From assembly GCA_963169765.1 (NCBI GenBank), contig CAUJEN010000114.1:62001-126000 (forward strand): a stretch of DNA of 64,000 bases, read 5' to 3'. Made by a program: the position numbers and the translations under genes. Origin of the DNA: QWHO01 sp021404945. Its GTDB lineage: Bacteria; Vulcanimicrobiota; Xenobia; Xenobiales; QWHO01. Of this stretch, positions 45,854 through 55,433 are shown one piece after another (position 1 is the stretch's first letter; each line of letters begins with the position of its first letter). Under the pieces are notes generated by a model. That model searched no databases. It had not been told where the DNA came from and worked only from the letters and a program-made list of their open reading frames with translations.

Positions 45854-47099
45854 CCAGCGAGCTTCGACGTCCCAGCCGGTTGCGCCTGGCTCGCGCTTCC
45901 AACCAGGCTTTCTGCAGGCATTCGTGCTGGGTGGAGGCGGGGAAGCGGGCCAGCAGGGCCTGGAACAACCGCAGCACCAGGGGCTGGACCAATTGCTCGG
46001 CCTCGCGTCGGTCCTCCTCGAGCAGCGTCAGGGTGCTGAGATCAAAGCGCCCCTCGGGCAGGGCCCAGGCGCCCACCACGTCCTGGGAGGGGATTTCGTC
46101 CACGCTCACGCCCCGGTGCACCAGCTGGACCCCGTCCAGCCGGCCCAGGGTCCGGCGCAGTTGGCGCAGGCGAGGCTCGAGCGGAACCTGCTCGAGGTGG
46201 GCTGGGATGGCCAGCACCGCGCTGGCTTGCTCCAGCCCCACCATCTCGGGACGCACCCGGCGAAAGCGATCGGCGAAGTGGTCGTAACGCTCGATCAGCG
46301 GAGGGGGCGGCTCGAAGCTGCTCTCGGGCGAGCTCAGTCTCCAGGAGGCGCGGGATGGCAAAAGTCCGAGCCCCAGACCGGGCATGATCAGCTCCACCAC
46401 GTGATGGGCCCTGGGCACCAGGTAGCTGCTGGTGTTGGGCGTGGCCCCTTCCAGCTTCCACCAGCGCCAGCCGGCCTCGCGATAGGAGATGCACTCCTTC
46501 TCGCTGCGGTTCAGCCCCTCGAAGAGAGCCGACAGGGGTTGTTGCACCAAATCGCCATTGAGGAAGATGGGGATGGGGCAGAAACGGCAGCGCTGGCGCA
46601 ACTCGAAGCTCTCCCAGGTGCCGGCCAGCATCTCCAGGGCCGTCCACCAGCGGCGTTGACGGCGCAGGCGCAGGCGCACCCGGTCGGGAGGCTCGGCCAG
46701 CGAGTCAAGTTGATGAGCCCGGGCCGAAATCAGAGCCTGGTGGCCCCGCTCGGTGGAGATCTCCACCGGCCCGGCGGCCAGCTTGAGGGCGGCGTTCACC
46801 CCGATGGCCAGATCGCGGGTGGGGGTATCCTCGGGCTCCAGGATGCGCGGCAGCAAGCTGCTCAGCACCTCCGGAGTCGGGGCGGCCCCGTCGTGCTCGA
46901 GCTGCACCTGCCTCCAGCCGCAGCGGATGTCCACCCTGGTGGCTCCCGAGCCCACCGCCCACTGGACCAGCTTCAGGATGTACTGGGCCGGGCGGGAGAG
47001 CTGGTGCAGGCGCATCTTCTCCAGGGCCGCCTCGAGGTCGAGGCTGAATACCCCGGAGGAATCCAGGCGCCCGACCTGGCGAAGAGACTCCAGGTCCAT
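45846..47099 (-). CDS. degenerate GHKL-ATPase-like protein
   Basis: 417 residues from ATG 47099, which overlaps the stop of the transporter gene (TAATG). The first 130 residues recall the Hsp90/histidine-kinase ATPase fold: PAQYILKLVQWAVGSGATRVDIRCGWRQVQLEHDG where an N-box and G1 box would be (quoted in part elsewhere as YILKLVQWAVGSGATRV), then DLAIGVNAALKLAAGPVEI. The usual N-box Asn and DxGxG are not intact, so ATP binding is doubtful. A CRFC pair follows the fold. The C-terminal half is helical. The role is unknown, but coupling to an ABC importer is unusual. Confidence 0.6.
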   Translation of the reverse strand: MDLESLRQVGRLDSSGVFSLDLEAALEKMRLHQLSRPAQYILKLVQWAVGSGATRVDIRCGWRQVQLEHDGAAPTPEVLSSLLPRILEPEDTPTRDLAIGVNAALKLAAGPVEISTERGHQALISARAHQLDSLAEPPDRVRLRLRRQRRWWTALEMLAGTWESFELRQRCRFCPIPIFLNGDLVQQPLSALFEGLNRSEKECISYREAGWRWWKLEGATPNTSSYLVPRAHHVVELIMPGLGLGLLPSRASWRLSSPESSFEPPPPLIERYDHFADRFRRVRPEMVGLEQASAVLAIPAHLEQVPLEPRLRQLRRTLGRLDGVQLVHRGVSVDEIPSQDVVGAWALPEGRFDLSTLTLLEEDRREAEQLVQPLVLRLFQALLARFPASTQHECLQKAWLEARARRNRLGRRSSLDG

Positions 47100-48946
47100 T
47101 ACAGTTTGCTCTGGTCGATCACGTCCACTTTCGTGGGCAGCGTGTCGCTGATCGTCTTGCCGCTCAAGAGCTCGAGGGCACTCTCCACACCCAGCCGGCC
47201 CATCTCGCGCGGATACTGGGCCACCGAGCCAGCCATGGTGCCGTCTCGAATGGCGGCTCGGGCGTGGTCGGAGGCGTCGAAGCCCACGATCAGGATGTCG
47301 CTGCGGCGCATGGCTTTGCAGGCCTGCAGCGCGCCCAGCGCCATCACGTCGTTGCAGGCGAAGAGGCCCTGCACGTCGGGGTCGGTCTGGAGCAGGTTCT
47401 GGGTCACGTTGAAGGCCTTTTCCTGCTCGGCGTTGGCGGTCTGCGAGGCGGCCAGCACCAGGCCCGGGTGCTTCTCGATGGCGGCCAGGAAGCCGCGCTT
47501 CCTGGCATCCACTGTCTCGTGGCCGGCGATGCCTTCCAGCAGCACCACCCGGCCCTTGCCCTGCAGACGGGCGGCCAGAAAGTCGCCGGCCAGCTCGCCC
47601 CCCTTGAGGTTGTCCGAGCCGATGAAGGTGGTCACGTGGGCGCCAGCCTGCTGCAGGGCCTGGGGGTCGACCCGGGTATCCACGATCAGCACCGGGATGC
47701 CGGCCTGGTTGGCTTTGCGGATGGCCGGCACGATCTCCTTGGAGCCGCAGGGAGCCAGGATCAGCGCATCCACCCGCTTCTGGATCAGGTTCTCCACGAT
47801 CTGCATCTGCTTCTCGACGTCGGTCTCGCGCTCGGGGGCCTGCACGAGCAGGCGCACGCCGGCACGGTCGGCGGCCTCCTGGGCGGCCTGCTCCATGTCC
47901 ACCCAGAAGGGGTTGTTCCTGGTCTTCAGCACCATGGCGATCTGGGGCCCCTCGCCGACAGCCAGCGAGCGCCACCAGAGCGAAGAGACCACCACCAGCG
48001 CCAGGCACACCCCCAGCGCCAGGCGGGCCCGGGGAGTGCCCAGCTGGGCCCGGGAGCGATCGAGCAGCACGGCCAGGATGATCACCACGCCGATGACCAC
48101 CTGCTGCATGTCGGCCGAGACCTCCAGCAGGTTCAGCCCGTTGCGCAGCACGCTCATGATGAGCGCGCCCAGCAGCGTTCCCAGCACGCTGCCCTGGCCT
48201 CCGGCCAGGCTGGTGCCGCCGATCACCACCGCGGCGATGGCGTCCAGCTCGTACATCACGCCCGCGATAGGCTGGGCCGAGTTGAGCCGGGCCGTCAGCA
48301 TGGCCGCGGCCAGGCCTGAGAGCAGGCCCGAGAGCACGTAGACCAGGGTCTTGACGGCGCCGGTGTTGATCCCCGACAGCCAGGCCGCCTGCTCGTTGCC
48401 CCCCACGGCGTAGACCGAGCGCCCGAAGACAGTGCGCTGCAGGGTGAGCCAGGCCAGCGCGTAGACGACCGCCATCAGGGCCAGCAGGGCGGGTCCCTCG
48501 CCCAGGGCCAGGAAGCCCGGCTCGAAGCCCGACTCGGGCCGTCCCCCGCTGAAGACCAGGGCCAGGCCGCGGGCGGCGCTCATCATGCCCAGGGTGGCGA
48601 TGAAGGGAGGCAGCTTGCCCCGGGTGATCAGGAGCCCGTTCACGAGCCCGAGCAGCGCCCCCACCACCAGGCCCAGCAGCACGGCCGCGGGCCAGGGCAC
48701 GCCGCTCTGGAGCAGCCGTCCCAGCACCATGCCCGAGAGGGCCAGCACCGAGCCCACCGAGAGATCGATGCCACCGGTCAGGATCACGAAGGTCATCCCG
48801 GCCGCCAGCACGGCGTTGATGGCCGACTGCAGCAGCACGTTGGTCAGGTTGTCGGGGGTCAGGAAGGCACCGGTCATCAGGCTGAGCCAGCCGCCCAGGG
48901 CCAGCAGGCCCAGGGCCGGCGCCAGCCTGCCCAGCAGGCCCTTCAC
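47099..48946 (-). CDS. sugar ABC transporter: permease fused to substrate-binding domain
   Basis: 615 residues from GTG 48946 (GTGA overlap with the ATPase gene). Residues 1-310 are an RbsC-type permease: GMTFVILTGGIDLSVGSVLAL, TLGMMSAARGLALV, and the ATPase-contact motif AAVVIGGTSLAGGQGS. A further membrane segment (near 315-335, LALGVCLALVVVSSLWW) leads into a periplasmic sugar-binding domain of the RbsB/Peripla_BP_4 type (IAMVLKTRNNPFWVDM, LILAPCGSKEIVPAIRKA, LFACNDVMALGA, ILIVGFDAS). RbsB and RbsC are normally separate; here the binding protein is tethered. The substrate is probably a pentose or hexose. Confidence 0.88.
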   Translation of the reverse strand: MKGLLGRLAPALGLLALGGWLSLMTGAFLTPDNLTNVLLQSAINAVLAAGMTFVILTGGIDLSVGSVLALSGMVLGRLLQSGVPWPAAVLLGLVVGALLGLVNGLLITRGKLPPFIATLGMMSAARGLALVFSGGRPESGFEPGFLALGEGPALLALMAVVYALAWLTLQRTVFGRSVYAVGGNEQAAWLSGINTGAVKTLVYVLSGLLSGLAAAMLTARLNSAQPIAGVMYELDAIAAVVIGGTSLAGGQGSVLGTLLGALIMSVLRNGLNLLEVSADMQQVVIGVVIILAVLLDRSRAQLGTPRARLALGVCLALVVVSSLWWRSLAVGEGPQIAMVLKTRNNPFWVDMEQAAQEAADRAGVRLLVQAPERETDVEKQMQIVENLIQKRVDALILAPCGSKEIVPAIRKANQAGIPVLIVDTRVDPQALQQAGAHVTTFIGSDNLKGGELAGDFLAARLQGKGRVVLLEGIAGHETVDARKRGFLAAIEKHPGLVLAASQTANAEQEKAFNVTQNLLQTDPDVQGLFACNDVMALGALQACKAMRRSDILIVGFDASDHARAAIRDGTMAGSVAQYPREMGRLGVESALELLSGKTISDTLPTKVDVIDQSKL

Positions 48947-50424
48947 GAAAGGCCTTCCAGGGCGCTGTGCATGATTTTCTCGGCGCTGGCCTCGGAGCGG
49001 TTGTACTCGGCCACCAGCCGACCTTGCGAGATCACCAGCACCCGGTCGGACAGTCGCAGCAGCTCGGGGAGCTCGGACGAGATGAGCAGGACGGCTGCCT
49101 GGCGTTGCAACTGCTCTTCGATGACCCGGTAGAGCTCGGCCTTGGCGCCCACGTCCACTCCTCGGGTCGGCTCGTCCAGGATCAGCAGGCGCGTGTCGCG
49201 GGCCAGCCACTTGCCCATCACGACCTTCTGCTGGTTGCCTCCCGAGAGGGTGCCCACCGGCTGCGCCGGGCTCGGAGTGCGGATGCGCAGCTCGCTGATG
49301 AAGCGAGCGGCCAGCTCGGTCAGGCGGCTGGCCACCAGGAAGGGTCCCCGGGCCAGCGTGGTCAGGCTGGCCAGGGCCAGGTTCTCAGCCACCCCCAGGC
49401 CCAGCACCAGCCCCTGCGACTTGCGCTCTTCCGGCACCAGCCCCACACCCAGCGAGATGGCCTGCCGGGGACTGGTCATGCGCACCGGGGTCCGGGCCAG
49501 CTCGATGCGGCCCGACTGGCAGGCATCGGCCCCGGCGATCAGGCGGGCGATCTCGGTGCGCCCCGCCCCCACCAGGCCGGCCAGGCCCACCACCTCGCCC
49601 GCGCGCACCTCGAAGGACACGTTGCGCACGGCCGGCTGGCGGGTCAGCCCCTCCACCTTGAGCACCACCTCGCCGGGGGCGGCCCGTTGCGGGGGAGCGA
49701 GCTCGCCCAGCTCGCGGCCCACCATGCGGCGCACCACCTCCTCGGGGGTGATCTCGGCCAGAGGCGAGGTGCCCAGACTGGCCCCGTCGCGCAGCACGGT
49801 GATCCGGTCGGAGAGGCGGTAGACCTCCTCCATGCGGTGGGAGATGTAGATGATGCCCGTGCCGCGGGCCTTGAGACGGGCGATGGCGGCAAAGAGCTGG
49901 CCCGCCTCCTTGTCGGACAGGGCGGCGGTGGGCTCGTCCATGATGAGCACCTCGGCCCGGGCGTAGAGGGCGCGGGCGATCTCGAGCATCTGCTTCTGGC
50001 CCACGTTGAGACTGCCGGCCGGGACTGAAAGGGGCAGCTCCTCGCCCAGGCACTCCAGCGCCTCGCGCGCCTGGCGGCGCAGGGCGGCCTGGTCCACCAG
50101 CCCCAAACGGTGGGGCAGCTCGCCGAGCAACAGGTTCTCTTCTACGCTGAGCGACTCCACCAGGTTCAGCTCCTGGTGCACGAAGCCAATGCCCAGCGAG
50201 CGGGCCTGACGCGGAGAGCGGGGCCGATAGGGCCTTCCCCGCAGCGTCATGGTGCCCTCATCGGGGGAGAGCACACCGCCTACGATCTTCATCAGGGTGG
50301 ATTTGCCCGCCCCGTTCTCGCCCATGAGCGCGTGCACTTCTCCGGCGACCAGCTCGAAGTCCACTCCAGACAGGGCCTGCACGCCCGGAAAGGACCTCTT
50401 GATCCCGGTCAGCGTCAAGAGCAT
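48943..50424 (-). CDS. sugar ABC transporter ATP-binding protein, RbsA/MglA type
   Basis: 493 residues, two ATPase halves as in RbsA. The N-half has Walker A GENGAGKST at 35-43 and signature LNVGQKQMLEIARAL with LIMDEPTAALS. The C-half has a degenerate Walker A (GLVGAGRTE) but a good signature LSGGNQQKVV and LILDEPTRGVD. This asymmetry is normal for the family. ATG 50424 has no strong ribosome site. First gene of a four-gene operon; the 114-base gap upstream is shared with the divergent TerB-like gene. Confidence 0.92.
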   Translation of the reverse strand: MLLTLTGIKRSFPGVQALSGVDFELVAGEVHALMGENGAGKSTLMKIVGGVLSPDEGTMTLRGRPYRPRSPRQARSLGIGFVHQELNLVESLSVEENLLLGELPHRLGLVDQAALRRQAREALECLGEELPLSVPAGSLNVGQKQMLEIARALYARAEVLIMDEPTAALSDKEAGQLFAAIARLKARGTGIIYISHRMEEVYRLSDRITVLRDGASLGTSPLAEITPEEVVRRMVGRELGELAPPQRAAPGEVVLKVEGLTRQPAVRNVSFEVRAGEVVGLAGLVGAGRTEIARLIAGADACQSGRIELARTPVRMTSPRQAISLGVGLVPEERKSQGLVLGLGVAENLALASLTTLARGPFLVASRLTELAARFISELRIRTPSPAQPVGTLSGGNQQKVVMGKWLARDTRLLILDEPTRGVDVGAKAELYRVIEEQLQRQAAVLLISSELPELLRLSDRVLVISQGRLVAEYNRSEASAEKIMHSALEGLS

Positions 50425-50538
50425 GCAGGCAGAGTTCCCTGCCGGACGAGCGTGGTTCCTTCCCCTGCGACAGGACCCGCCAGGGCTGCGCCCGAAGGCG
50501 CATTGGAGATTCGATTCATTCGGGGAGGAGCTTTCCAG

Positions 50539-51678
50539 ATGCTGAAGGGCCTGAATTTGATGACCGCTGCCGAGCTGACCGAGGTGGCCAGAATGATCGG
50601 CGTCGATCCCGAGGGCGAGCCTGAGGAGATCCGCCAGGCCACTCTGGTCTGGGTGGCCAAACGCGTCGGGGCTCCCGCCACCGATTCGGCAGCCGTCGAG
50701 CGGGGGGCGCTGGAGAAGATCGCTCGCGAGTTCGGCGTCGAGGCGAAGCCCGGCCTGGACGTCAATGAGCTCGAGCGCGGCGTGCGGATCAAGATTGCCG
50801 CCGAAGCCGCCGAGTATCTCTCTCCCGCCTGGCACCTGGCCAGCGCCCTGGTGGCCATCGGTCCCAGCGACGCGGTGACGCCCAAGCTCGAGCTGCTCGA
50901 GAAGATCGCCAGCCTGGCGGTGCCCTCCCACAAAGCCCGCGAGCATCTTGTCGAGGGCTGGCAGGCATTCTGTCAGCGCAAGACCGACGAGGAGCAGCTG
51001 CTCGAAGAGCTCAAGCCCACCCTGGCTCAGCTCAAGGCCAAGCCCGACAAGCTGGGCCAGGCCCTGACGCTGGCTCTGGTTATCAGCCTGGCGGACGGAC
51101 GCTTTGCGGTCGAGGAGGAGAAGTTCTTCCGGGATGTGTGCCATCAGCTCGGGGTCTCGCCAGATGGGGCCAACGCCGTGCTCAAGAAGGTCAACAACCT
51201 GTTCTGGGGCCATCAGCTCGACGTGAGCCCCAAGAATCCCACCGAGGCCGCCGACCCCAGTCAGGAGGTGCTGGCCGCCCTGAAAGCCGCCGAGCTCACG
51301 CTGACCTCGGCCGGGACGCTGGAGGGTCTGGTGCTGGAGGCGCGCGACAAGGTCATCGCGGGCGAGGAAACCACCACCGCCCTGGCTCAGCCTAAATCGG
51401 GCTGGAAGAAGCTGTTCGGAGGGCTGACCGGGGTGGCCCAGTATCTGCACACCCGGCTGCGCTCCGACGAGGACGTGCAACTGGTGCGGCTGGCTTACCT
51501 TTGCATCGTGCGCCAGCACGCCCAGGCGGTGGCCGACAAGGAGGCCGCCGAGGCCGAGGCCCGCGCCCAGGCGGCCCGCCAGGCCCAGGTGGAGGCCGAG
51601 GCGCGAGCCCGCGAGCTGGATGAGAGCACGGTCACTGCCAGGGCGCCCCAGCGCCGCTCGATCAAGATGGACCCCTGA
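50539..51678 (+). CDS. TerB-like domain protein
   Basis: 379 residues. ATG 50539 has GGGGAGGAG 8 bases upstream; a longer frame overlaps the ABC gene and is rejected. The central part (about 175-225: ALTLALVISLADGRFAVEEE, KFFRDVCHQLGVSPDGANAVL) fits the acidic helical TerB/DjlA-type domain seen in tellurite-resistance and co-chaperone proteins. The C-terminus is an Ala/Glu/Arg-rich helix (KEAAEAEARAQAARQAQVEA) and a short basic tail. It is soluble. It may act as a membrane-stress or scaffold protein; no partner ter genes are nearby. Confidence 0.65.
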   Translation: MLKGLNLMTAAELTEVARMIGVDPEGEPEEIRQATLVWVAKRVGAPATDSAAVERGALEKIAREFGVEAKPGLDVNELERGVRIKIAAEAAEYLSPAWHLASALVAIGPSDAVTPKLELLEKIASLAVPSHKAREHLVEGWQAFCQRKTDEEQLLEELKPTLAQLKAKPDKLGQALTLALVISLADGRFAVEEEKFFRDVCHQLGVSPDGANAVLKKVNNLFWGHQLDVSPKNPTEAADPSQEVLAALKAAELTLTSAGTLEGLVLEARDKVIAGEETTTALAQPKSGWKKLFGGLTGVAQYLHTRLRSDEDVQLVRLAYLCIVRQHAQAVADKEAAEAEARAQAARQAQVEAEARARELDESTVTARAPQRRSIKMDP

Positions 51679-51716
51679 CTCGGGCCGCCCGACCGGTCGA
51701 ATTGATGCTTCGATGA

Positions 51717-51860
51717 TCCCCGTACGCGACGATTCTCGCGCATGAGGATTACCGGATGGCCGAGCTCGGGATCTCAGGCTCAGATGAGCGGGTGGAGCTG
51801 ATCGAAGGAGAGATCCTTCGCCGGGGGCGTCCTGTCATCGTTTTGGGGCTAATACCTCGG
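51717..51860 (+). pseudogene. N-terminal fragment of a Uma2-type endonuclease gene
   Basis: The frame reads ...HEDYRMAELGISGSDERVELIEGEIL, matching the well-known opening of Uma2 (DUF820) family proteins (EDYxxMaexGilxxDDRVELIEGEI). After that the similarity stops, and the PD-(D/E)xK catalytic part is missing. A stop codon lies just upstream and no start motif is seen. It is a remnant in the 232-base gap between TerB-like and anti-sigma genes; nothing else is seen there. Confidence 0.6.
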
Positions 51861-51910
51861 CAACCGCCCAGGCCCGCGCGGCCTTCTCGACTGAGCCGAC
51901 CGCGCGGACC

Positions 51911-54900
51911 TCAGCGGCTCGTCCGCTGCTCGCGGTAGGGGTGGAAGCTCCAGCTTTCCACCGGCGGGCGGTTCCCTAGCAGCTTCAGCCCGCGGCTCTG
52001 GCAACCGAGCTCGAAGGAGCTCGCCGTCAGGCGGTAGTCGAACTGTTCGCCGGGGTTGATCCAGGCCTTCGGTGTGGCCTTGAGGTAGGGTCCCACCAGC
52101 GCCTCCAGAGTCTCGGGGTAGTGCCCGCGCTCCAGCCGGTAGAGCTTGAGAGCAGCCACGGTGCGGGCGGCCTCCAGGCGGGTGAGCAGCAGTCGAACCT
52201 GGTCCACCGCTCGCTCGTGGTTGGGCACCAGCGAGAGGGCCAGCGGGCTCAGGCTGGAGCGGGACTGCTCGAAGGACCGCGAGGAGAGCTCGCGCACCGA
52301 GGGCAGCACTTCCAGGTAGTAATTGATCAGGCGGACCTTCTCGTAGCGCAGGTACACTCGAGGGAGGGGAAGCCCGAAGATGCTCTCCACCTCGCCTCGC
52401 ACCTCGTCGGGCAGCTCCAGGAATCTCATGGCGGCCAGCATCTCTCTTTCCATGGATAACGAGAGATTCTGAGGGCGGAAAGAAGACTGCTCCAGTTCCT
52501 GGAGGATCTCCCGATACTGCTCGGCGGTCAACTCGGTGCTGGTTTCCAGCACGAGGAGCCGCTCCAGGCCGATGGTCTCCACGGCTGTAGCCACCATCTC
52601 CGCGACCAGCAGTCCCCGACCGGTGAAGCGCTCTCCCCAGCTCAGGGCGGTCAGATAGTGGCCCAGGGCGGCGTCCGGTCGTCCTTGCATCTCCTCGCTC
52701 AGGCCCAGGACGGCGAGGCTGCGTGCGATCCCGCGCACCAGGATGAAGTTGGGGGATTGGCTGGAGTAGTCGCGGGGTAACTTCTCCTCGCCGGTCAAGA
52801 GCAGATGGTCGTACAGCTGGGGCAGTTGCTGGCGGAAGCTGTCTTCGCGTCGACGACCTTCGGGAGATGCTAGCAGCGTTTGCAGCTCGGCCAGAGGCTG
52901 GTTCTCGTCCAGGTCACCCAGGCCCCTCCAGAGCTTTTGGTCCGTCGAGGACGCGAAGGTATTGTCGGGTAAGAGCTCTGTCAATCTGTAATGGAAGAGG
53001 TCCGAATCGGTGCGACCGCTGGCTTTGAGCCTCCTGCTTGGGGGCCTCGGGGGCGGGGCCTGGACTCCGTTGACCTTCCTGATCGCCCGCATCGCCGCCG
53101 GATCGCTGACCTGCACCTGTTCGGCCGACCAGAGCCAGCCCACGGGCAGGACCAGGAAGACGGCTGCCAGCACCAGGCCCAGGCCCAGTCGGCGCCCAAT
53201 CGTGCGACGGCGGGCTCCCTCGCAGCGCGGGGCGCGCATGTCGAAGAGGCCGGCGATCACTCCCAGAGCGATGCACAGGAAGAGGACGGGCGTGGGGGCC
53301 CACTCGGGGAAGTCGGTCAGAGCGCTGCGGCGCAGGATGTCGATGGAGGCCAGGTAGCGCCAGGTGGGAAAGAGGAGCGGAACCGTCAGGCCGGCTATCA
53401 CCCCTGCCAGCCCGCCCACGAGGGGGCTCAGGGCCGTGCCTCGGACCAGCTCCAGGCCGCTGGCCAGGGGCAGGCGCACGATCGCGATCCAGAGCAGCCC
53501 CAACAGCAGGGTCAGTCCCATGCCCGCCACCGGGTCGCTCTGGTTGGTCAGGCCGCTCATGAAGAACGTCATCACGATCACGCTGGCGTAGCCCGTGAAG
53601 GCCAGGCCCCCGATCTCCAGCAAGAAGGTTGCGGCCGGGTAGACAAAGCGCGTGCGAGCTGTTTTCTCGGGCCGGTCCACGCTGGTCAGCTCGCGGCGCA
53701 GCAACGACACGCTCCAGAGCAGCACGGCCAGGGAGACGGCCAGGCCGGAGGCCAGGGGGGCGTCGTGTTGCACCAGGTCATCCCAGTAGGTGCTGTCCAC
53801 CGAGAAGCCTTCCACCAAAGCGATGGGGTAGGTGATCAGCAGGAACAATCCCCACAGCACCAGCCAGCCGGCCGCCAGCTTGGCGGCCAGCAGGGCCAGG
53901 CGTTGCTGGGCGTCGGCCAGAGCCCGCGAAGAGGCCGACAGGGCCATGCCCACCAGGGCTCCCACCAGGGTGACCATGATGAGCAGGACGGGGACAAACA
54001 GAGCGACTCGCTCGCCGTCGCCGGTGCTGGTGATCCAGGTGCGGCCATACCAGCCGAACAGGGTTAACGTGACGGCCCCCACCAGGCCCTCCAGCATCAC
54101 GGTGTGCAGGGCCACCTCGAGCCAACCGCGCAGGAAGCGCGTCGGGCCCAGGTCGGTCTGCAGCAGCACTTCCCAGGTCTTCTGCTGGCGCTCGCTCAGC
54201 ACCGAGCCCAGCGTGCGATAGGCGGCCCGCAGGAAGAGCAGGCAAGCGAAGCACACGACTCCCAGCCAGTAGGCCTGGCTCCAGTCGTCGGGCCGGGTCA
54301 CGGCGAAGGCCGCCCATACCAGCGGAAACGAGATCAGCGTCAGGCGCCAGGCGAAGAGGCCGGCCAGCCCGCCCGGCACGCTGCCGGCCGTGCGCCACAT
54401 CTCGCGGGCGGTGATAGGGTTGTCGCTCCAGACCCGCAGGTAGCGGTTGCGGGTGGCTCGCAGCCGGGTCTGGTTGGCCCGGGCCACCAGCTCGGGGCGC
54501 TCCAGGCCCCGGATAGCCATCCAGCGGGCCGACAGCACGGTCAGCAGGCCCAGCACCGGGATCGAGACCGGTGCCAGCACGAAGGCGGCCGTCAGCAACA
54601 ACCCGGCCCCCAGTCCCAGGATGGTCACCAGCGATGGCTTCTCCGAGCGGGCCCAGATGCGCCAGCAGAGGGCCAGGTAGGAGGCGCCCAGGAACAGCAC
54701 CAGGGTGAGCGGCAGCCAGGCCAGCGCCACCGGCACGGCGTGGTCCACCTTCAGACTGGCCTGACTCTCGATCAGGATGCTGCCTGCGATGAGCACGGGG
54801 GCCACTGGCAGGCAAGCGCGCAGGATGGGGCGCAGGCTGCTGGTGGCCAGGGCGTCCACGGTGGAGGTGGGCTCGAGTGACGTGCCCAGCACCTCCTCCA

Positions 54901-55432
54901 GGCAGCGGCCCTTGATCAGGCCTCCCAGCATGGCCAGCTCGTTGTTGAAGTAGTGGACGGGCACGGCTACCATCAGGCCGACGGCCACCACGCTCAAGTA
55001 GTTGAGCAGAGGCACGCCGTCTCGCATCCAGGCCAGGAACAGGGCGGGCAGGCCGAAGAGCAGCACGACCTTGAGCATGTCCAGCGGCCTGAGGCCGGGA
55101 CGGCGGCGGCGCGCACCCACCAGGGCCAGGATGGGGTGGCTCTGAGAGAGGAAGCCCACCAGCTTGCGACCAGAGCCCCCGGGATCACGGGGGGGCGGTC
55201 CGGCCGGCAGAGCTCGCTCGCGCACGAAGCTGGCTGCCTTGAGGGCGAAGTCGGGGTCGAGCGGGGGCAGGCTGGCGGCCGTGAGGCTGGCGCCCAGGGC
55301 AGTCATCTGCTCGAAGGCCTGGCGGCAGGCTGAGCAGCCGGCCATGTGGCGCTCGAGGCGGGTGGACTCCTCGTCGGAGAGCTCGCCGTCGAGCCAGGCG
55401 GACAGGGTTTCAACGTTTTCGCGGCACTGCAT
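51911..55432 (-). CDS. giant membrane anti-sigma factor with zinc-finger N-terminus
   Basis: 1173 residues, one base after the sigma-factor gene stop. Residues 1-40 are a ZAS zinc-binding anti-sigma domain: Cys3, His29, Cys33, Cys36 (HMAGCSAC). About 16-20 hydrophobic segments fill residues 110-780, including stretches like those of ABC-2 type permeases (ITAREMWRTAGS, LSERQQKTWEVLLQTDLG). From about 800 the protein is soluble (ALGHYLTALSWGERFTGRG, RLERGHYPETLEALVGPYL). The final motif resembles pilin-like or secretin-associated C-terminal domains of planctomycete-type proteins, GHYPxxLxxL. It likely holds the ECF sigma factor at the membrane and senses an unknown envelope signal. The size is far beyond usual anti-sigma factors (100-300 residues). 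Confidence 0.85.
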   Translation of the reverse strand: MQCRENVETLSAWLDGELSDEESTRLERHMAGCSACRQAFEQMTALGASLTAASLPPLDPDFALKAASFVRERALPAGPPPRDPGGSGRKLVGFLSQSHPILALVGARRRRPGLRPLDMLKVVLLFGLPALFLAWMRDGVPLLNYLSVVAVGLMVAVPVHYFNNELAMLGGLIKGRCLEEVLGTSLEPTSTVDALATSSLRPILRACLPVAPVLIAGSILIESQASLKVDHAVPVALAWLPLTLVLFLGASYLALCWRIWARSEKPSLVTILGLGAGLLLTAAFVLAPVSIPVLGLLTVLSARWMAIRGLERPELVARANQTRLRATRNRYLRVWSDNPITAREMWRTAGSVPGGLAGLFAWRLTLISFPLVWAAFAVTRPDDWSQAYWLGVVCFACLLFLRAAYRTLGSVLSERQQKTWEVLLQTDLGPTRFLRGWLEVALHTVMLEGLVGAVTLTLFGWYGRTWITSTGDGERVALFVPVLLIMVTLVGALVGMALSASSRALADAQQRLALLAAKLAAGWLVLWGLFLLITYPIALVEGFSVDSTYWDDLVQHDAPLASGLAVSLAVLLWSVSLLRRELTSVDRPEKTARTRFVYPAATFLLEIGGLAFTGYASVIVMTFFMSGLTNQSDPVAGMGLTLLLGLLWIAIVRLPLASGLELVRGTALSPLVGGLAGVIAGLTVPLLFPTWRYLASIDILRRSALTDFPEWAPTPVLFLCIALGVIAGLFDMRAPRCEGARRRTIGRRLGLGLVLAAVFLVLPVGWLWSAEQVQVSDPAAMRAIRKVNGVQAPPPRPPSRRLKASGRTDSDLFHYRLTELLPDNTFASSTDQKLWRGLGDLDENQPLAELQTLLASPEGRRREDSFRQQLPQLYDHLLLTGEEKLPRDYSSQSPNFILVRGIARSLAVLGLSEEMQGRPDAALGHYLTALSWGERFTGRGLLVAEMVATAVETIGLERLLVLETSTELTAEQYREILQELEQSSFRPQNLSLSMEREMLAAMRFLELPDEVRGEVESIFGLPLPRVYLRYEKVRLINYYLEVLPSVRELSSRSFEQSRSSLSPLALSLVPNHERAVDQVRLLLTRLEAARTVAALKLYRLERGHYPETLEALVGPYLKATPKAWINPGEQFDYRLTASSFELGCQSRGLKLLGNRPPVESWSFHPYREQRTSR

Positions 55433-55433
55433 G

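Noticed and set aside
45837..48341. 834-codon plus-strand frame over the sugar ABC operon
   Set aside because: Antisense to two genes with solid evidence; sequence is His/Gln/Gly-rich noise.
50425..51519. N-terminal extension of the ABC ATPase frame to 858 codons
   Set aside because: It is the antisense of the TerB-like gene; RbsA homology begins at ATG 50424.
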